Translations under genes and position numbers: made by a program
The notes under the pieces: generated by a model
Databases searched by the model: none
What the model was told of the DNA's origin: nothing
Seen by the model: only the letters and a program-made list of their open reading frames with translations
Assembly: GCA_965197455.1 (NCBI GenBank)
Contig: OZ240208.1
Coordinates: 2,232,001-2,296,000 of the forward strand
Length of the DNA stretch: 64,000 bases
Origin: JAGWBD01 sp965197455
GTDB taxonomy: Bacteria > Chloroflexota > Anaerolineae > Aggregatilineales > Phototrophicaceae
Reading direction: 5' to 3'
Shown here: positions 17,601-26,186 of the stretch, piece by piece
Layout: the number at the start of each line of letters is the position of its first letter
How positions within the stretch are numbered: the first letter of the stretch is position 1

Positions 17601-17904
17601 GATCGCCGATGCGGCGCCAGGTATCGGGGCGGTTGCGCTCGTCCCAGGGCAGCAGGTAGTCGTTGTGGGCCCAGCCGGTCAGGCCGTCCTGCAGCCGCAC
17701 CTGGCTCCACTGCTCGCCGCTCTGCAGCAACTCGACGGTGCTGCGGGCGGCCAGCTGGCCGATGATGTCATCTTCGGTGGAGGGCCCGCTGCGCAGGCGC
17801 AGGGTGACGTTACTGACCTCGAGCCATGCAGTTTCGGTCTCCTGGGCCTGGGCCACCGTGGTGATAAAGAGTAAAAGCATGAGGAGCAACAGCCGGGTTT
17901 TCAT
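14659..17904 (-). CDS. exported SH3b - HExxH peptidase - SH3b - ankyrin protein (copy 3 of 3)
   Basis: About 1081 residues. A signal peptide (LLLLMLLLFITTVAQA) is followed by an SH3b module (about 27-85: LRLRSGP...GWAHNDYLLPW), then a roughly 400-residue region with a zinc-peptidase signature HEFGHLLHDHVGG...WVSEG (His237, Glu238, His241; Glu258 as probable third ligand), a second SH3b module (about 520-580) and about 14 ankyrin repeats to the end (for example GRTALHEAAFRGHDDVIARLLRAG). I know no family with exactly this order. The ATG at 17904 is preferred because GGAG precedes it. It is the last of three tandem paralogues. An exported ankyrin array next to a peptidase and wall-binding modules suggests protein contact or protein processing at the cell surface; this is inference. 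Confidence 0.8.
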   Translation of the reverse strand: MKTRLLLLMLLLFITTVAQAQETETAWLEVSNVTLRLRSGPSTEDDIIGQLAARSTVELLQSGEQWSQVRLQDGLTGWAHNDYLLPWDERNRPDTWRRIGDRRLFRVYSGQQRYAELRSVSEHSYLYTVARRADDPLPNDEGLQLLGTVFDEQIYQQSLDLWGIEEPPAINGDERIVILLASGFEDVLDDVGGWYSGRSGLPQEPGSGIGYVAIAPDSTTLESLNLNITFYSPVLAHEFGHLLHDHVGGQNHARWVSEGLATFTANQLAPELTRDRIQNVVFSVITETVTAADNQLNLREDPAYHTSMLFMTYIHERLGAQTLLDFATHRQQGLDALDALLTERGEGLDADDFFADWVLANYLADTERENGRFGYSLLTHEDTHPSPPNLLRQLQTGIRDSSPPYATVYYELPLSGDMAAENLLLLDFHLAAPPPQDAWVQFVQVLPDLIDVQRFRAGDYLNRPIAASLREASQRAFVAISPFTPDARRRTQPVHWFLALRLEPLLESARAQVTTTLNLRSAPEIADNILGKLQRCSVVQVLQRGEEWSQVLNADGLGGWSHNDWLAHRNAPVPGASANPCAALPRAAHDGNLAAVQRLLAGGADVNGGDAWGRTALHEAAFRGHDDVIARLLRAGAEVNAQDVAGRMPIDEVLRSGNFDNIQLLQEAGVEFDLGNPANLPLVVEAAAAGNENLLGALLDSGHDINWRDESGRSALTAAVANGLERVVKMLVDAGADVTLGDADGRTPFMLAATDGDLVTLERIYRAGVDVNRVDDEGHNALTLAASRGRAMNLAWLLLSTKVDVHHVLPGSGRNALHLAAAAGHADAIAMLLLAEADADLADAEGFTPLQLAEAGGHASAATRLNMVEAEQNRRRERPNPDDAYFSDFLAAARSGNPAEVERLMEAGAPFLKTDSEGSTALIHAVRGGHRDVALRLLLAGLHPDTKTWAQDQTAIFYSITMGDDDLSAMLLLGGATGRVGFTPALEAASSFGREAVVRLLLDTRTRARVGIETRNAPGQTPLLQAVDYNHPRLVEILIDSGADLNARAGPAFWNYSAMDFARRQGNQEIINMLLEAGAEA

Positions 17905-17925
17905 CACGAGCTCCAATCCGTCAGC

Positions 17926-20900
17926 CTACCGAGGGTCCGCGCCGGCCGCGAGCAGCATTCTGACTATGGTGTTGTTGCCAACGAAATCTCTGGCAAGGTG
18001 CAGCGGTGAATTACGACTGCCCGCGATCCCGTTGGGGTCGGCTCCTGCCTCCAGCAAGCGTTCCACGATGTCGACGTGTTCCCACAGGACCGCGAAATCC
18101 AGCGGGACCGCGGGGCCGTCATCACGGGCGTTGGGGTTGGCGCCGGCGGCCAGCAGCAGGTCGACGATCTCGCCACGCCCGGTGCGCACCGCCTCGAACA
18201 GCGGGGTCTTTCCATGAGCTCGTGCATCCACAGGGACGCGCTGCCAACCACGTATGTTGAGCAGCAGACGCGCGACATCGGCCCGTCCGAATTCCGCCGC
18301 CCAGTGAAGCGCGGAGGGCCTCCAGCCAGTATATGGTCGTGCGCCGGCGAGGAGCAACATTGCGCTGATCTCATCGTTTCCGGCCCGGATGGCGTGATAC
18401 AGGGCGGTCTGGTCGTGGTGAAATTCATTCCCGCTGGTGTCCGTGAGTGCCCCCGCGCGTAGCAGGCGCAGCACCATGGCCCGCTCGCCGGCCAGGGAAG
18501 CGATCTTGAGAGCGGTCATACCTTCGCTGTCAAACGCGTTTAGCGCTACTCCGGCCTCGACAAGTCTGTCAAGTTCCGCCAGATTTACTTCCCGCACCGC
18601 CGCGCGAAGGGCTGCGGCATTCTCCTGCGTAGAGGCGGCGGCATTCGCCTGTGTCACCTGGTCGCTTTCCCCTGTGGTGCTGGCTGTAGCCGCGACGAGC
18701 AACAATTCTGAAACAGCGTCATGGTCCGCAGCTTCGGCCAGCTGCAGGGCTGTCTGACCTGCCGCATCCACAGCATGGATGTCCATATCGGTGAGCAGCA
18801 ACAGCGCCACAACATCGTCGTGACCCGCACTGGCAGCCAGCTGCAGGGCGTTGCGGCCATTCGCGCCAACCTGATGGTTGACGTTTACGTCGGCGCTGAG
18901 GAGCAGCCAGGCGACGGTATTCGCCTGCCCCTTCGCTGCCGCCAGCATCAGGGGTGTATACCCCTCCGGGTCTGGCTGATTGATATCCCCGCCCGCGTCA
19001 AGGAGCAGCGCGAGCGCGCCATCATGCCCGTTGGCCGCGGCCAGCATCAGCGGCGAGCGGCCATTTTCATCCTGCCACTTCGCGTCGGCGCCGGCCTTGA
19101 GCAGTTGCCTCAGGGTCGCGTCCTGACCATTGCCGGCAGCAGCAGCCAGCGCCGTCCGGCCGCTTTCATCCTGCCAGTTGACGTCATGTCCTTCGGCGAG
19201 GATCAGCTTCAGCAGCGTCGTGTTGCCCTGGCCGGCCGCGCTGACCATGAGCGGCAGACTGGCAGGGTCAGCCAGATTAAGGTCGGCGCCGGCCTCGTGC
19301 AGCAGCAACATGCTGCTGGCGTTGCCCATGCGGATCGCCGCATCGAGCGCAGTGTGGCCCGCGACGTCCCGGGCATGGACATCGGCGCCGGCCCGCAGCA
19401 GGCGCGCGAGGATGTCGTCGTGACCCCAGAAGGCGGCCTCATGCAACGCCGTGCGGCCACGGGCGTCCGCTCCGTCCACAGAGGCGCCAGTGGCCAGCAG
19501 ACGCCGCAGCTCCGTCAGGTTGCCGTCATGCGCGGCCCGCGTGAGCGCGGCGCAAGACCCGGTGGACGCGCCGGCGCCAGGCGCGCCTGGCTGGATCAGG
19601 TAGTCGTTGTGCGACCAGCCGCTCAGGCCGTCGCCGCGCAGGACAAGACTCCACTCCGCGCTGCGCTCCAGCACCTGGACGAAGCTGCAGGGACGCAGGT
19701 TGCCGAGCGTGTTGTCGGCGATCTCCGGCGCGCTGCGGACGCGCAGGGTGGTGGTGGCCTGGGCCCGGTTGTCCAGGACGACTTCCTGCTCGTACAGGGC
19801 AAGGGAGTAGTCGACCGGCTGCGAACGCTGGCGCGCAGTGGGGGTGAAGGGCGAGACGGCGAGGACGATACGTTCCGCCTGGTCTGCCAACGTCGTCACG
19901 ATCAGGTTTCCACGATGTTCGCTGGCGCGGAAGCGTTGCACGTCTACGCGCTCGGGCAGCACCTGCACCAGTTGCAACCAGGCATCTTGCGGCGCCGGCG
20001 CGGCCAGGCGGAAATCCAGCAGCAGCAGGCCATCCCCGCCGCTGTCAGCTGGCAGCGGCAGCTCGAAATAGTCTGCTGAGTAGGGCGGGATGGCATCCCG
20101 ATAGCTGGCCGGGAGTTTCCGGAAGTGGCCACGGGCGGCGGCCGTAAGCAGGCCGACCCGGCCCAGCGAGGGGTAGCCGTAACGCCCTCCCTCGCGCCTT
20201 GTATCGAGCAGATAGTTGGCCAGCACCCAGTCGGCGAAGAAAGCGTCGGCATCCATGCCCGCTTCGCGTTCAGTCAGCAGGGCATCAAGGGCGGCCAGGC
20301 CTGTTTCCGGGCGCGCGGCGAAGTCCTGCAGCGCCTCCATACCGAGGCGATCATGGATATAGGCCATGAAGAGCAGCCCCGAGCCGTAGGTGAAGGGAGA
20401 TTGGTCAAACATGTTCAGGCGCGTGCGAGGTCGGCTGAGGAAGGAAGACGCATCGCCATCCCAGAACCCCAGGGACACTTCGGTGAACTTGGCAAGGCCC
20501 TCATCGACCCAGTTGCTACGGTTTCCGCCCACGTGGTGATGAAGCATGTGCCGGAATTCGTGGGCCGGCAGCGAGAGGAAAAAGTCCGCGTCGCTGGCAG
20601 AAAACGTGTCTGTGCCAGACATGTTGATGCTGATGAAGCCGGTGGCGCGGGAGCTCGGGTTGGCCTCCCCCGGCATTGCCTCGCGGCCGGAGTAATTGCC
20701 TCTGATCCTGCCGGGGCCGCTATCGAGGAAGCCGGCCGTTACCAGCAGCACCACTCGCTCGTCGCCCTCGATGGCGGGCGGCTCTTCGATGCCCCAGAGA
20801 TCCAGGGTTTGCCGGAAAAGGCGCTCATCGAATAGTTCTCCCATCTGTTGCAGCGCGCCATCACCCGGCAGGCGGTCCCCCGACCGGCGGGCGTGAGTGT

Positions 20901-21294
20901 AGATATACATATGGTCGCTGATCGCGCGCAGTTCGGCGTTGACGCGTACCGCATATCCGCTCGCCTCGTCATTCACCCTGAATAGTCGCCGCTCGCCGAC
21001 GCGGCGGCGGGCGTCAGGGCGGTTGCGTTCGTCCCAGGGCAGCAGGTAGTCATTGTGGGCCCAGCCGCTCTGGCCGTCCTGGCGCCGGATCTGGCTCCAC
21101 GCTTCACCGCGCTGCAGCAGTTCGACTGCCTCGCGCGGTGTCAATTGGGTGATGATGTCGTCGTCGCTGGAGGGGCCGCTGCGCAGGCGCAAGGCGACGT
21201 CAGCGACCTCAAGCCAGGTAGCTTCGGCTTCCTGCGCCTGGGCGACACCGGTGACGCAGAGCAAAAGCAGGACGAGCAAGAACCGGGTTCGCAT
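17926..21294 (-). CDS. exported SH3b - HExxH peptidase - SH3b - ankyrin protein (copy 2 of 3)
   Basis: About 1122 residues with the same order as its neighbours: signal peptide (FLLVLLLLCVTGVAQA), SH3b, peptidase region with HEFRHMLHHHVGG...WVDEGLAKF (HExxH kept, third ligand Glu kept), SH3b, and about 15 ankyrin repeats ending in MLLAAGADPR. Repeats such as GRTALHEAAFWGHDDILARLLRAG align closely with copy 3, so the ankyrin arrays share ancestry. The ATG at 21294 has GAGAGG 8 bp upstream; an ATG six codons earlier lacks one. The gap to copy 3 is only 21 bp, so these genes are probably one operon. Confidence 0.8.
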   Translation of the reverse strand: MRTRFLLVLLLLCVTGVAQAQEAEATWLEVADVALRLRSGPSSDDDIITQLTPREAVELLQRGEAWSQIRRQDGQSGWAHNDYLLPWDERNRPDARRRVGERRLFRVNDEASGYAVRVNAELRAISDHMYIYTHARRSGDRLPGDGALQQMGELFDERLFRQTLDLWGIEEPPAIEGDERVVLLVTAGFLDSGPGRIRGNYSGREAMPGEANPSSRATGFISINMSGTDTFSASDADFFLSLPAHEFRHMLHHHVGGNRSNWVDEGLAKFTEVSLGFWDGDASSFLSRPRTRLNMFDQSPFTYGSGLLFMAYIHDRLGMEALQDFAARPETGLAALDALLTEREAGMDADAFFADWVLANYLLDTRREGGRYGYPSLGRVGLLTAAARGHFRKLPASYRDAIPPYSADYFELPLPADSGGDGLLLLDFRLAAPAPQDAWLQLVQVLPERVDVQRFRASEHRGNLIVTTLADQAERIVLAVSPFTPTARQRSQPVDYSLALYEQEVVLDNRAQATTTLRVRSAPEIADNTLGNLRPCSFVQVLERSAEWSLVLRGDGLSGWSHNDYLIQPGAPGAGASTGSCAALTRAAHDGNLTELRRLLATGASVDGADARGRTALHEAAFWGHDDILARLLRAGADVHARDVAGHTALDAAIRMGNASSMLLLHEAGADLNLADPASLPLMVSAAGQGNTTLLKLILAEGHDVNWQDESGRTALAAAAGNGQDATLRQLLKAGADAKWQDENGRSPLMLAAANGHDGALALLLDAGGDINQPDPEGYTPLMLAAAKGQANTVAWLLLSADVNVNHQVGANGRNALQLAASAGHDDVVALLLLTDMDIHAVDAAGQTALQLAEAADHDAVSELLLVAATASTTGESDQVTQANAAASTQENAAALRAAVREVNLAELDRLVEAGVALNAFDSEGMTALKIASLAGERAMVLRLLRAGALTDTSGNEFHHDQTALYHAIRAGNDEISAMLLLAGARPYTGWRPSALHWAAEFGRADVARLLLNIRGWQRVPVDARAHGKTPLFEAVRTGRGEIVDLLLAAGANPNARDDGPAVPLDFAVLWEHVDIVERLLEAGADPNGIAGSRNSPLHLARDFVGNNTIVRMLLAAGADPR

Positions 21295-21336
21295 CGCAGG
21301 TTCCTCTCTCATGCGTACGTGTCCATCAGGTACCAG

Positions 21337-23139
21337 TCATGAACTGTTCGCAAGCGCGGCACAGGAATTGACGGACGTGTCGGCGCCAGGGACGTTGAGA
21401 TGGAAGAGGTGATTGTTGTGCGACCAGCCGGTCAGGCCACTGTCGTTCTGGACCAGGCTCCAGGCCGCGCCGCGCCTGAGTACCTGGACGAGGCTGCAGC
21501 GCTGCAACAACCCGAGCGTGTTGTCCGCGAATTCCGGCGCGCTGCGGACGCGCAGGTTTGCAGTGACCTGTGCCCTGTCTTCTGATAAAAGCGGAATCTC
21601 GTCAAGGTTCAGGGAATAGAAAGCGGACTGCGTGCGCTGAAGGGCGCCAGGAGTAAAGGGGGAGACAGCGATGAAGGCCCGTTCCGGCTGTTCCGCCAGC
21701 GTCGCCACGACCGGCCGGCCGCGATAGTCGCTGGCGCGGAAGCGCTGGACGTCGATACGGTCGGGGAGGACCTGCACCAGCTGCAGCCAGGCATCCTGTG
21801 GCGCCGGGGCGGACAGACGGAAGTTTAGCAACAGTCGGCTTTCGGGGCTTAATCCCAGCGGACTGGTCAACTCGTAGTACTTCGTCGAATAAGGCTCTGC
21901 ATGGTCCCTGATGCGGACCGGGAGCTCCTGGACGGGGTTACTCCGCAATGTCTGCTCCAGCAAGGTGCTGTTTCTGAACAGCTGGTAGCCATAGCGTCCC
22001 CCCTCAAGTTGCGCTTCATTCAGGTTGTTGGCGAGCACCCAGTCGGTGAAGAAATCGTCGGCATTCCGGCCATTACCCCGTTCGTCAAGCAGTGTGTCCA
22101 GAGCGGCCAGGCCCTGTTGCGGTTGGTTGACAAAGCTGCGCAGGGTATCCACGCCGAGTTGCTCGTAAATATAGGTCATGAAGTACAAGCTACCGATATA
22201 CGAAGGGGTTGATGGATGGTTCAACTGGTTGGTGCCGGGATCATGCGCACCCTGTTCCATTCGATTCATGCCTCTGCCCAACAGGGTCATGTCCCGGTCA
22301 AGATACTTTTCGGTGAACTCGGCGACGCCCTCATTGACCCAGCCCACATGGTTCCCTTGCCCGACATGATGATGGAGCAGGTGCCCGAATTCGTGCGCCA
22401 GGACCTGGACACTGCGTGATTCGAGCACAACATCCGCCCATCTTTCTTCCCAGATACTTTGCTCGATGCCAAGGTAACCTGTAGCGGAAGGGTTGGCTTC
22501 GTGGGGCAGACCACTGCGGCCTACATACCAGCCACTGGATGCTCCCAGGGTACCAAAACCGGCGGCGATCAGGATGACGACGCGCTCGTCACCCTCGATG
22601 TGGGGCGCTTCCTCAACACCCCAGAGATCAAGGGCCTGGTGATAAATGCGTTCGTCGAAGGTTTTCCCGAATTTCTGCAGCGCCCGCTCGCCAGGCAGGA
22701 CGGCATCGGGATGACGGGTGACGGTATAGATGTAACTGTGATCGCTGACAACGCGTAAATCGGCAAATCGGTCAACGGTATACCGCGGTATTGAATCACT
22801 ACACCTGGATCCACCAAACACGAGGAACAGCCGTTGCTCGCCGATGCGGCGCGAGGCATCAAGGCGATTGCGCTCGTCCCAGGGCAGCAGATAGTCGTTG
22901 TGGGCCCAGCCGGTCAGGCCGTCCTGACGCCGCACCTGGCTCCACTGCTCGCCGCGCTCAAGCAGCTCGACGGCCGTGCGGGGCGCCAGCTGGTTGATGA
23001 TGGCGTCGTCAGTGGAGGGGCCGCTGCGCAGACGCAGGGTGACGTCTGCGACCTCGAGCCAGGTCGCTTCGTCTTCCTGGGCGTGGGCTGCCGCGGTGGC
23101 AAAGAGCAAACACAGGACGAGCAACAGCCGGGCTCTCAT
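21337..23139 (-). CDS. exported SH3b - HExxH peptidase - SH3b protein lacking the ankyrin tail (copy 1 of 3)
   Basis: 600 residues. Signal peptide (LLLVLCLLFATAAAHA), SH3b (LRLRSGPSTDD...GWAHNDYLLPW), peptidase region with HEFGHLLHHHVGQ...WVNEGVAEF, second SH3b (VRSAPEFADNTLG...GWSHNNHLFH), then the end CAALANSS. In copies 2 and 3 the same CAAL motif is followed directly by the first ankyrin repeat (CAALxRAAHDGNL), so this copy stops exactly at the domain border. That may be a truncation or a genuine short form. The start is the ATG at 23139 with AAAGGGA upstream. It is the first gene of the set in the direction of transcription. Confidence 0.8.
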   Translation of the reverse strand: MRARLLLVLCLLFATAAAHAQEDEATWLEVADVTLRLRSGPSTDDAIINQLAPRTAVELLERGEQWSQVRRQDGLTGWAHNDYLLPWDERNRLDASRRIGEQRLFLVFGGSRCSDSIPRYTVDRFADLRVVSDHSYIYTVTRHPDAVLPGERALQKFGKTFDERIYHQALDLWGVEEAPHIEGDERVVILIAAGFGTLGASSGWYVGRSGLPHEANPSATGYLGIEQSIWEERWADVVLESRSVQVLAHEFGHLLHHHVGQGNHVGWVNEGVAEFTEKYLDRDMTLLGRGMNRMEQGAHDPGTNQLNHPSTPSYIGSLYFMTYIYEQLGVDTLRSFVNQPQQGLAALDTLLDERGNGRNADDFFTDWVLANNLNEAQLEGGRYGYQLFRNSTLLEQTLRSNPVQELPVRIRDHAEPYSTKYYELTSPLGLSPESRLLLNFRLSAPAPQDAWLQLVQVLPDRIDVQRFRASDYRGRPVVATLAEQPERAFIAVSPFTPGALQRTQSAFYSLNLDEIPLLSEDRAQVTANLRVRSAPEFADNTLGLLQRCSLVQVLRRGAAWSLVQNDSGLTGWSHNNHLFHLNVPGADTSVNSCAALANSS

Positions 23140-23361
23140 CGCAATCCCTTTTCTGCCCGCTGAAGCGGGCCGCCTGATTCCCTTGCTGCCTTGAACGAGC
23201 GGATCCTTCACAGGGAGCAAGGTACGGCGTTCGTGTCATGCGCGCGCCCCTTGAGCAAAGAGAGTAACACAAGGGGGTTAGCCCTGCTCCCGGGCGCAGG
23301 GACGGGGGTATACTGGTCGCGGTCAAGAGGCTCCCGCCGCGGGCGGGACAGCAACAGGAGG

Positions 23362-24414
23362 ATGGCGACGCCAGCCATGGACACAGCGCAAAACAGCAAA
23401 CGGGTGCTGTCCGGCATCCAGCCGACCGGCAACATGCACATTGGCAATTACCTGGGCGCGCTGCTGCAGTGGGTGCGCTTCCAGGAGCAGTATGATGCCT
23501 ACTACTGCGTCGTGGATTTGCACGCCATCACCGTGCCGCATGACGCCGCGCTGTTGCGCGCGCACACCCTCGAAGCCACCGCGCTCTACCTCGCGGCCGG
23601 CCTCGACCCGCAGCGCGCGACCCTCTTCGTGCAGTCGCACAACCCCGCGCACGCCGAACTGGCCTGGCTGCTGACCTGCCTGACGCCCCTTGGCTGGCTG
23701 TACCGCATGACGCAATACAAGGACAAGGCGGCGCGCCAGCAAATGGACGCCGTCGCCGCCGGCCTGCTGGGCTACCCGGTGCTGATGGCCGGCGACATCC
23801 TGCTCTACCAGGCGCACTTTGTCCCCGTTGGCGAGGACCAGCGCCAGCATGTGGAGCTGACGCGCGACCTGGGGCAGCGCTTCAACAGCATGTTCGGCGA
23901 GACCTTCACCCTGCCCGCCGTAGTCAACCCGGAGACCGGCGCGCGCGTGATGGGCCTCGACGAGCCCACCAACAAAATGAGCAAGAGCGCCACCGGCGAG
24001 AACCACGCCATCTTCCTGCTCGATCCGCCCAACCTCATCCGCCGCAAGATCATGCGCGCCACCACCGATTCCAGCCGCGAGATCCGCTTCAGCAACGATC
24101 CGGAGAAGGCCGGCGTCAACAACTTGCTGACCATCTATCAGGCGTTGACGCATGGCGAGCGCGCGGCCATTGAGGCGGAGTTCGCCGGCAAGGGCTATGG
24201 CGACCTGAAGAAGGCAGTCGTCGTGGCTGTGACCGAAACGCTTGCGCCGCTGCAGCAGCGCTACCGTGAAATCAACGCCGAACAGGGCTGGGTGGAGCAG
24301 GTGCTGGCCGATGGCGCCGAACGCGCCTCCGCCGTTTCCGAGCGCACCCTGAAGTCGGTGAAGGAACACATGGGCTTCCTGGAGCCCGCGCGACGCTGGC
24401 CGGGAGTCGGTTGA
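23362..24414 (+). CDS. trpS: tryptophanyl-tRNA synthetase
   Basis: Class I aminoacyl-tRNA synthetase that charges tRNA-Trp. The N-terminal signature KRVLSGIQPTGNMHIGNYLG includes the HIGH-type motif (HIGN), and the KMSKS loop is intact (NKMSKSATG). The length of about 350 aa is a little above the usual 325-335 because of the N-terminus: ATG 23362 touches an AGGAGG sequence, and ATG 23377, 15 bp further on, is an equally good start. A TATACT box lies about 23310. The proline-racemase-like gene follows 3 bp downstream, so the two are co-transcribed. Confidence 0.95.
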   Translation: MATPAMDTAQNSKRVLSGIQPTGNMHIGNYLGALLQWVRFQEQYDAYYCVVDLHAITVPHDAALLRAHTLEATALYLAAGLDPQRATLFVQSHNPAHAELAWLLTCLTPLGWLYRMTQYKDKAARQQMDAVAAGLLGYPVLMAGDILLYQAHFVPVGEDQRQHVELTRDLGQRFNSMFGETFTLPAVVNPETGARVMGLDEPTNKMSKSATGENHAIFLLDPPNLIRRKIMRATTDSSREIRFSNDPEKAGVNNLLTIYQALTHGERAAIEAEFAGKGYGDLKKAVVVAVTETLAPLQQRYREINAEQGWVEQVLADGAERASAVSERTLKSVKEHMGFLEPARRWPGVG

Positions 24415-24417
24415 GTC

Positions 24418-25449
24418 ATGACCCACTGGGAAGCGCCCGCGCACTGGCAGCGCATCACGAGCATTGATGCGCACGCCGCTGGCGAACCCCTGCGCGTTAT
24501 CTGCAGCGGCTTTCCGTTGCCTGAAGGCGCGACCATTCTCGACAGGCGCGAGCAGGCCCGCCGGCACTATGACCATCTGCGCCGCAGCCTGATGTGGGAG
24601 CCGCGCGGCCACGCCGACATGTACGGCTGTCTGTTGCTGCCGCCCGCCACGGAAGACGGCGACTTCGGCGTGCTGTTCCTGCACAACGAGGGCTTCAGCA
24701 CCATGTGCGGCCACGGCATCATCGGCCTCGTCACGGTCGGCCTCGACTGCGGCCTCTTCACGCTGCCGCCAGGCCGCGGCGAGCTGCGCATCGATACGCC
24801 CGCCGGGCGCGTGCTGGCCACGCCGCAGTGGCAGGACGGGCGCGTGGCGGCGGTCAGCTTCCGCAACGTCCCTTCCTTCGTGCTGCTGCAGGATCTGCGC
24901 GTGGCGGTGCCTGGCCTGGGCGAAATCTGTTGCGACATCGCTTTCGGCGGCGCCTTCTACGCCCTGGTGGATGTGGCGCAGACCGGCCTGGCGCTGGAGC
25001 CGCAGCAGAGCGACGCGTTAATTGCGGCCGGCAGGGCCATCAAGCGCGCCATCATGGCGACGCAGCGCATCCAGCACCCCTCAGGTGACCCGGAGCTCAA
25101 CTTCCTTTACGGCACGATCTTCACGCAGCTGCGGCCGGATGACAGCGGCCTGCACAGCCGCAACGCCTGCATCTTCGCCGAGGGCGAGCTGGACCGCAGC
25201 CCGACCGGCACCGGCATCAGCGCGCGGGCGGCCCTGTACCACGCGCGCGGCGAACTGGCCGAGGGCGAGACGCTGCACATCGAGAGCCTCATCGGCACGC
25301 GTTTCTCGGTGCGTGTGGTGGCGCGCGCGCAGGTGGGCTCGCTGCCGGCCGTCATCCCGGAAGTCACTGGCAGCGCCTCCATCACCGGCACGCACGAGTT
25401 CCTCATCGACCCCGAGGACCCCCTGCGCGAGGGTTTCCTGCTGCGTTAG
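24418..25449 (+). CDS. trans-3-hydroxy-L-proline dehydratase (proline racemase family)
   Basis: A 343-residue member of the proline racemase superfamily. The first catalytic residue is Cys97 in TMCGHGIIG. At the second site, where proline racemases and 4-hydroxyproline epimerases have Cys (SPCGTG), this protein has Thr263 (RSPTGTGISAR). The Cys/Thr pair is the known signature of trans-3-hydroxy-L-proline dehydratase (EC 4.2.1.77), which dehydrates the amino acid to pyrroline-2-carboxylate. This would let the cell use hydroxyproline, for instance from collagen-like or plant material. No other hydroxyproline gene is adjacent; the partner upstream is trpS. Confidence 0.85.
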   Translation: MTHWEAPAHWQRITSIDAHAAGEPLRVICSGFPLPEGATILDRREQARRHYDHLRRSLMWEPRGHADMYGCLLLPPATEDGDFGVLFLHNEGFSTMCGHGIIGLVTVGLDCGLFTLPPGRGELRIDTPAGRVLATPQWQDGRVAAVSFRNVPSFVLLQDLRVAVPGLGEICCDIAFGGAFYALVDVAQTGLALEPQQSDALIAAGRAIKRAIMATQRIQHPSGDPELNFLYGTIFTQLRPDDSGLHSRNACIFAEGELDRSPTGTGISARAALYHARGELAEGETLHIESLIGTRFSVRVVARAQVGSLPAVIPEVTGSASITGTHEFLIDPEDPLREGFLLR

Positions 25450-25473
25450 CCCGGCCGGCTGTTGTTTTCCGCC

Positions 25474-26175
25474 TCAGCCCAGTTCCGCGGAGCTGAAGAC
25501 CACGTGGAAGGGCACGCAATAGATGACCGCGCTCTTGTATTCCGTCAGGTCAACTTCGGCCGGGATGTCGTAGTTCTGGTTGCCGACATTGCCCTTGAGC
25601 GGCCCCAGATCGACGTAGTCGTCGCTCTCACCCACGCCGGCGAAGATGCTGGTCGGCACGCTTTTGACCAGCAGCACATGCAGCTGCGGCCCATTGGTGA
25701 CGCGGAAATCCTCGAAGCGCAGGACGCGCTCTTCGCCGGCCAGCCAGACGGTGGCGCTGCCTTCTGCGCGGTGCACGGGATCAATCTCGATCCAGTTGCC
25801 GGTGAGCAGCGCGAGCGGCTCCGGAGCGCTGCGCGGCATGTCACTCTGCATGACGCTGTCCGGCTCCATCATCGCCCTGGCCGTGTCGGCGGCCATGGCG
25901 GCGGCCTCTTCGTCCGCCTCCGCGCTCATCGCGAGCAGAATCTCGCGTTGCTCCTCAGGCATGTCGCGCACGCTTTCGCGCTCGGCAGTATTCAACGAGG
26001 GGAAGGCTTCGTCGACGATGTCGTTGGTGAAGAAGGGCAGCCAGAGTGGTGAGGCAAGCGCCACGACGGCGACCGCCAGCACAATCGCGGAAATAACGAG
26101 ACGTCTGCGAGTTATGCGCGAAGTGTCGTCTTGCTGCGCGCCCTCGTCGGCCTGGGGATCCTGTTCCGAATTCAT
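25474..26175 (-). CDS. membrane-anchored DM13-domain protein
   Basis: A 233-residue protein with a charged cytoplasmic N-terminus, one transmembrane helix (about residues 29-50, LVISAIVLAVAVVALASPLW) and an external part ending in a DM13 domain (about 130-233). The DM13 features are clear: LRFEDFRVTNGPQLHVLL, DLGPLKGNVGNQNYDIP and YCVPFHVVF with its single Cys. DM13 domains have been proposed to act in redox or electron-transfer reactions; no partner is evident here. The gene ends 24 bp from the convergent dehydratase gene and is followed upstream by the MOSC gene on the same strand. Confidence 0.85.
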   Translation of the reverse strand: MNSEQDPQADEGAQQDDTSRITRRRLVISAIVLAVAVVALASPLWLPFFTNDIVDEAFPSLNTAERESVRDMPEEQREILLAMSAEADEEAAAMAADTARAMMEPDSVMQSDMPRSAPEPLALLTGNWIEIDPVHRAEGSATVWLAGEERVLRFEDFRVTNGPQLHVLLVKSVPTSIFAGVGESDDYVDLGPLKGNVGNQNYDIPAEVDLTEYKSAVIYCVPFHVVFSSAELG

Positions 26176-26186
26176 ATTCTCCTCCT

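Noticed and set aside
23220..23361. T-box riboswitch upstream of trpS
   Set aside because: No T-box sequence (TGGNACCGCG-like) or matching antiterminator could be found in the 140-bp leader.
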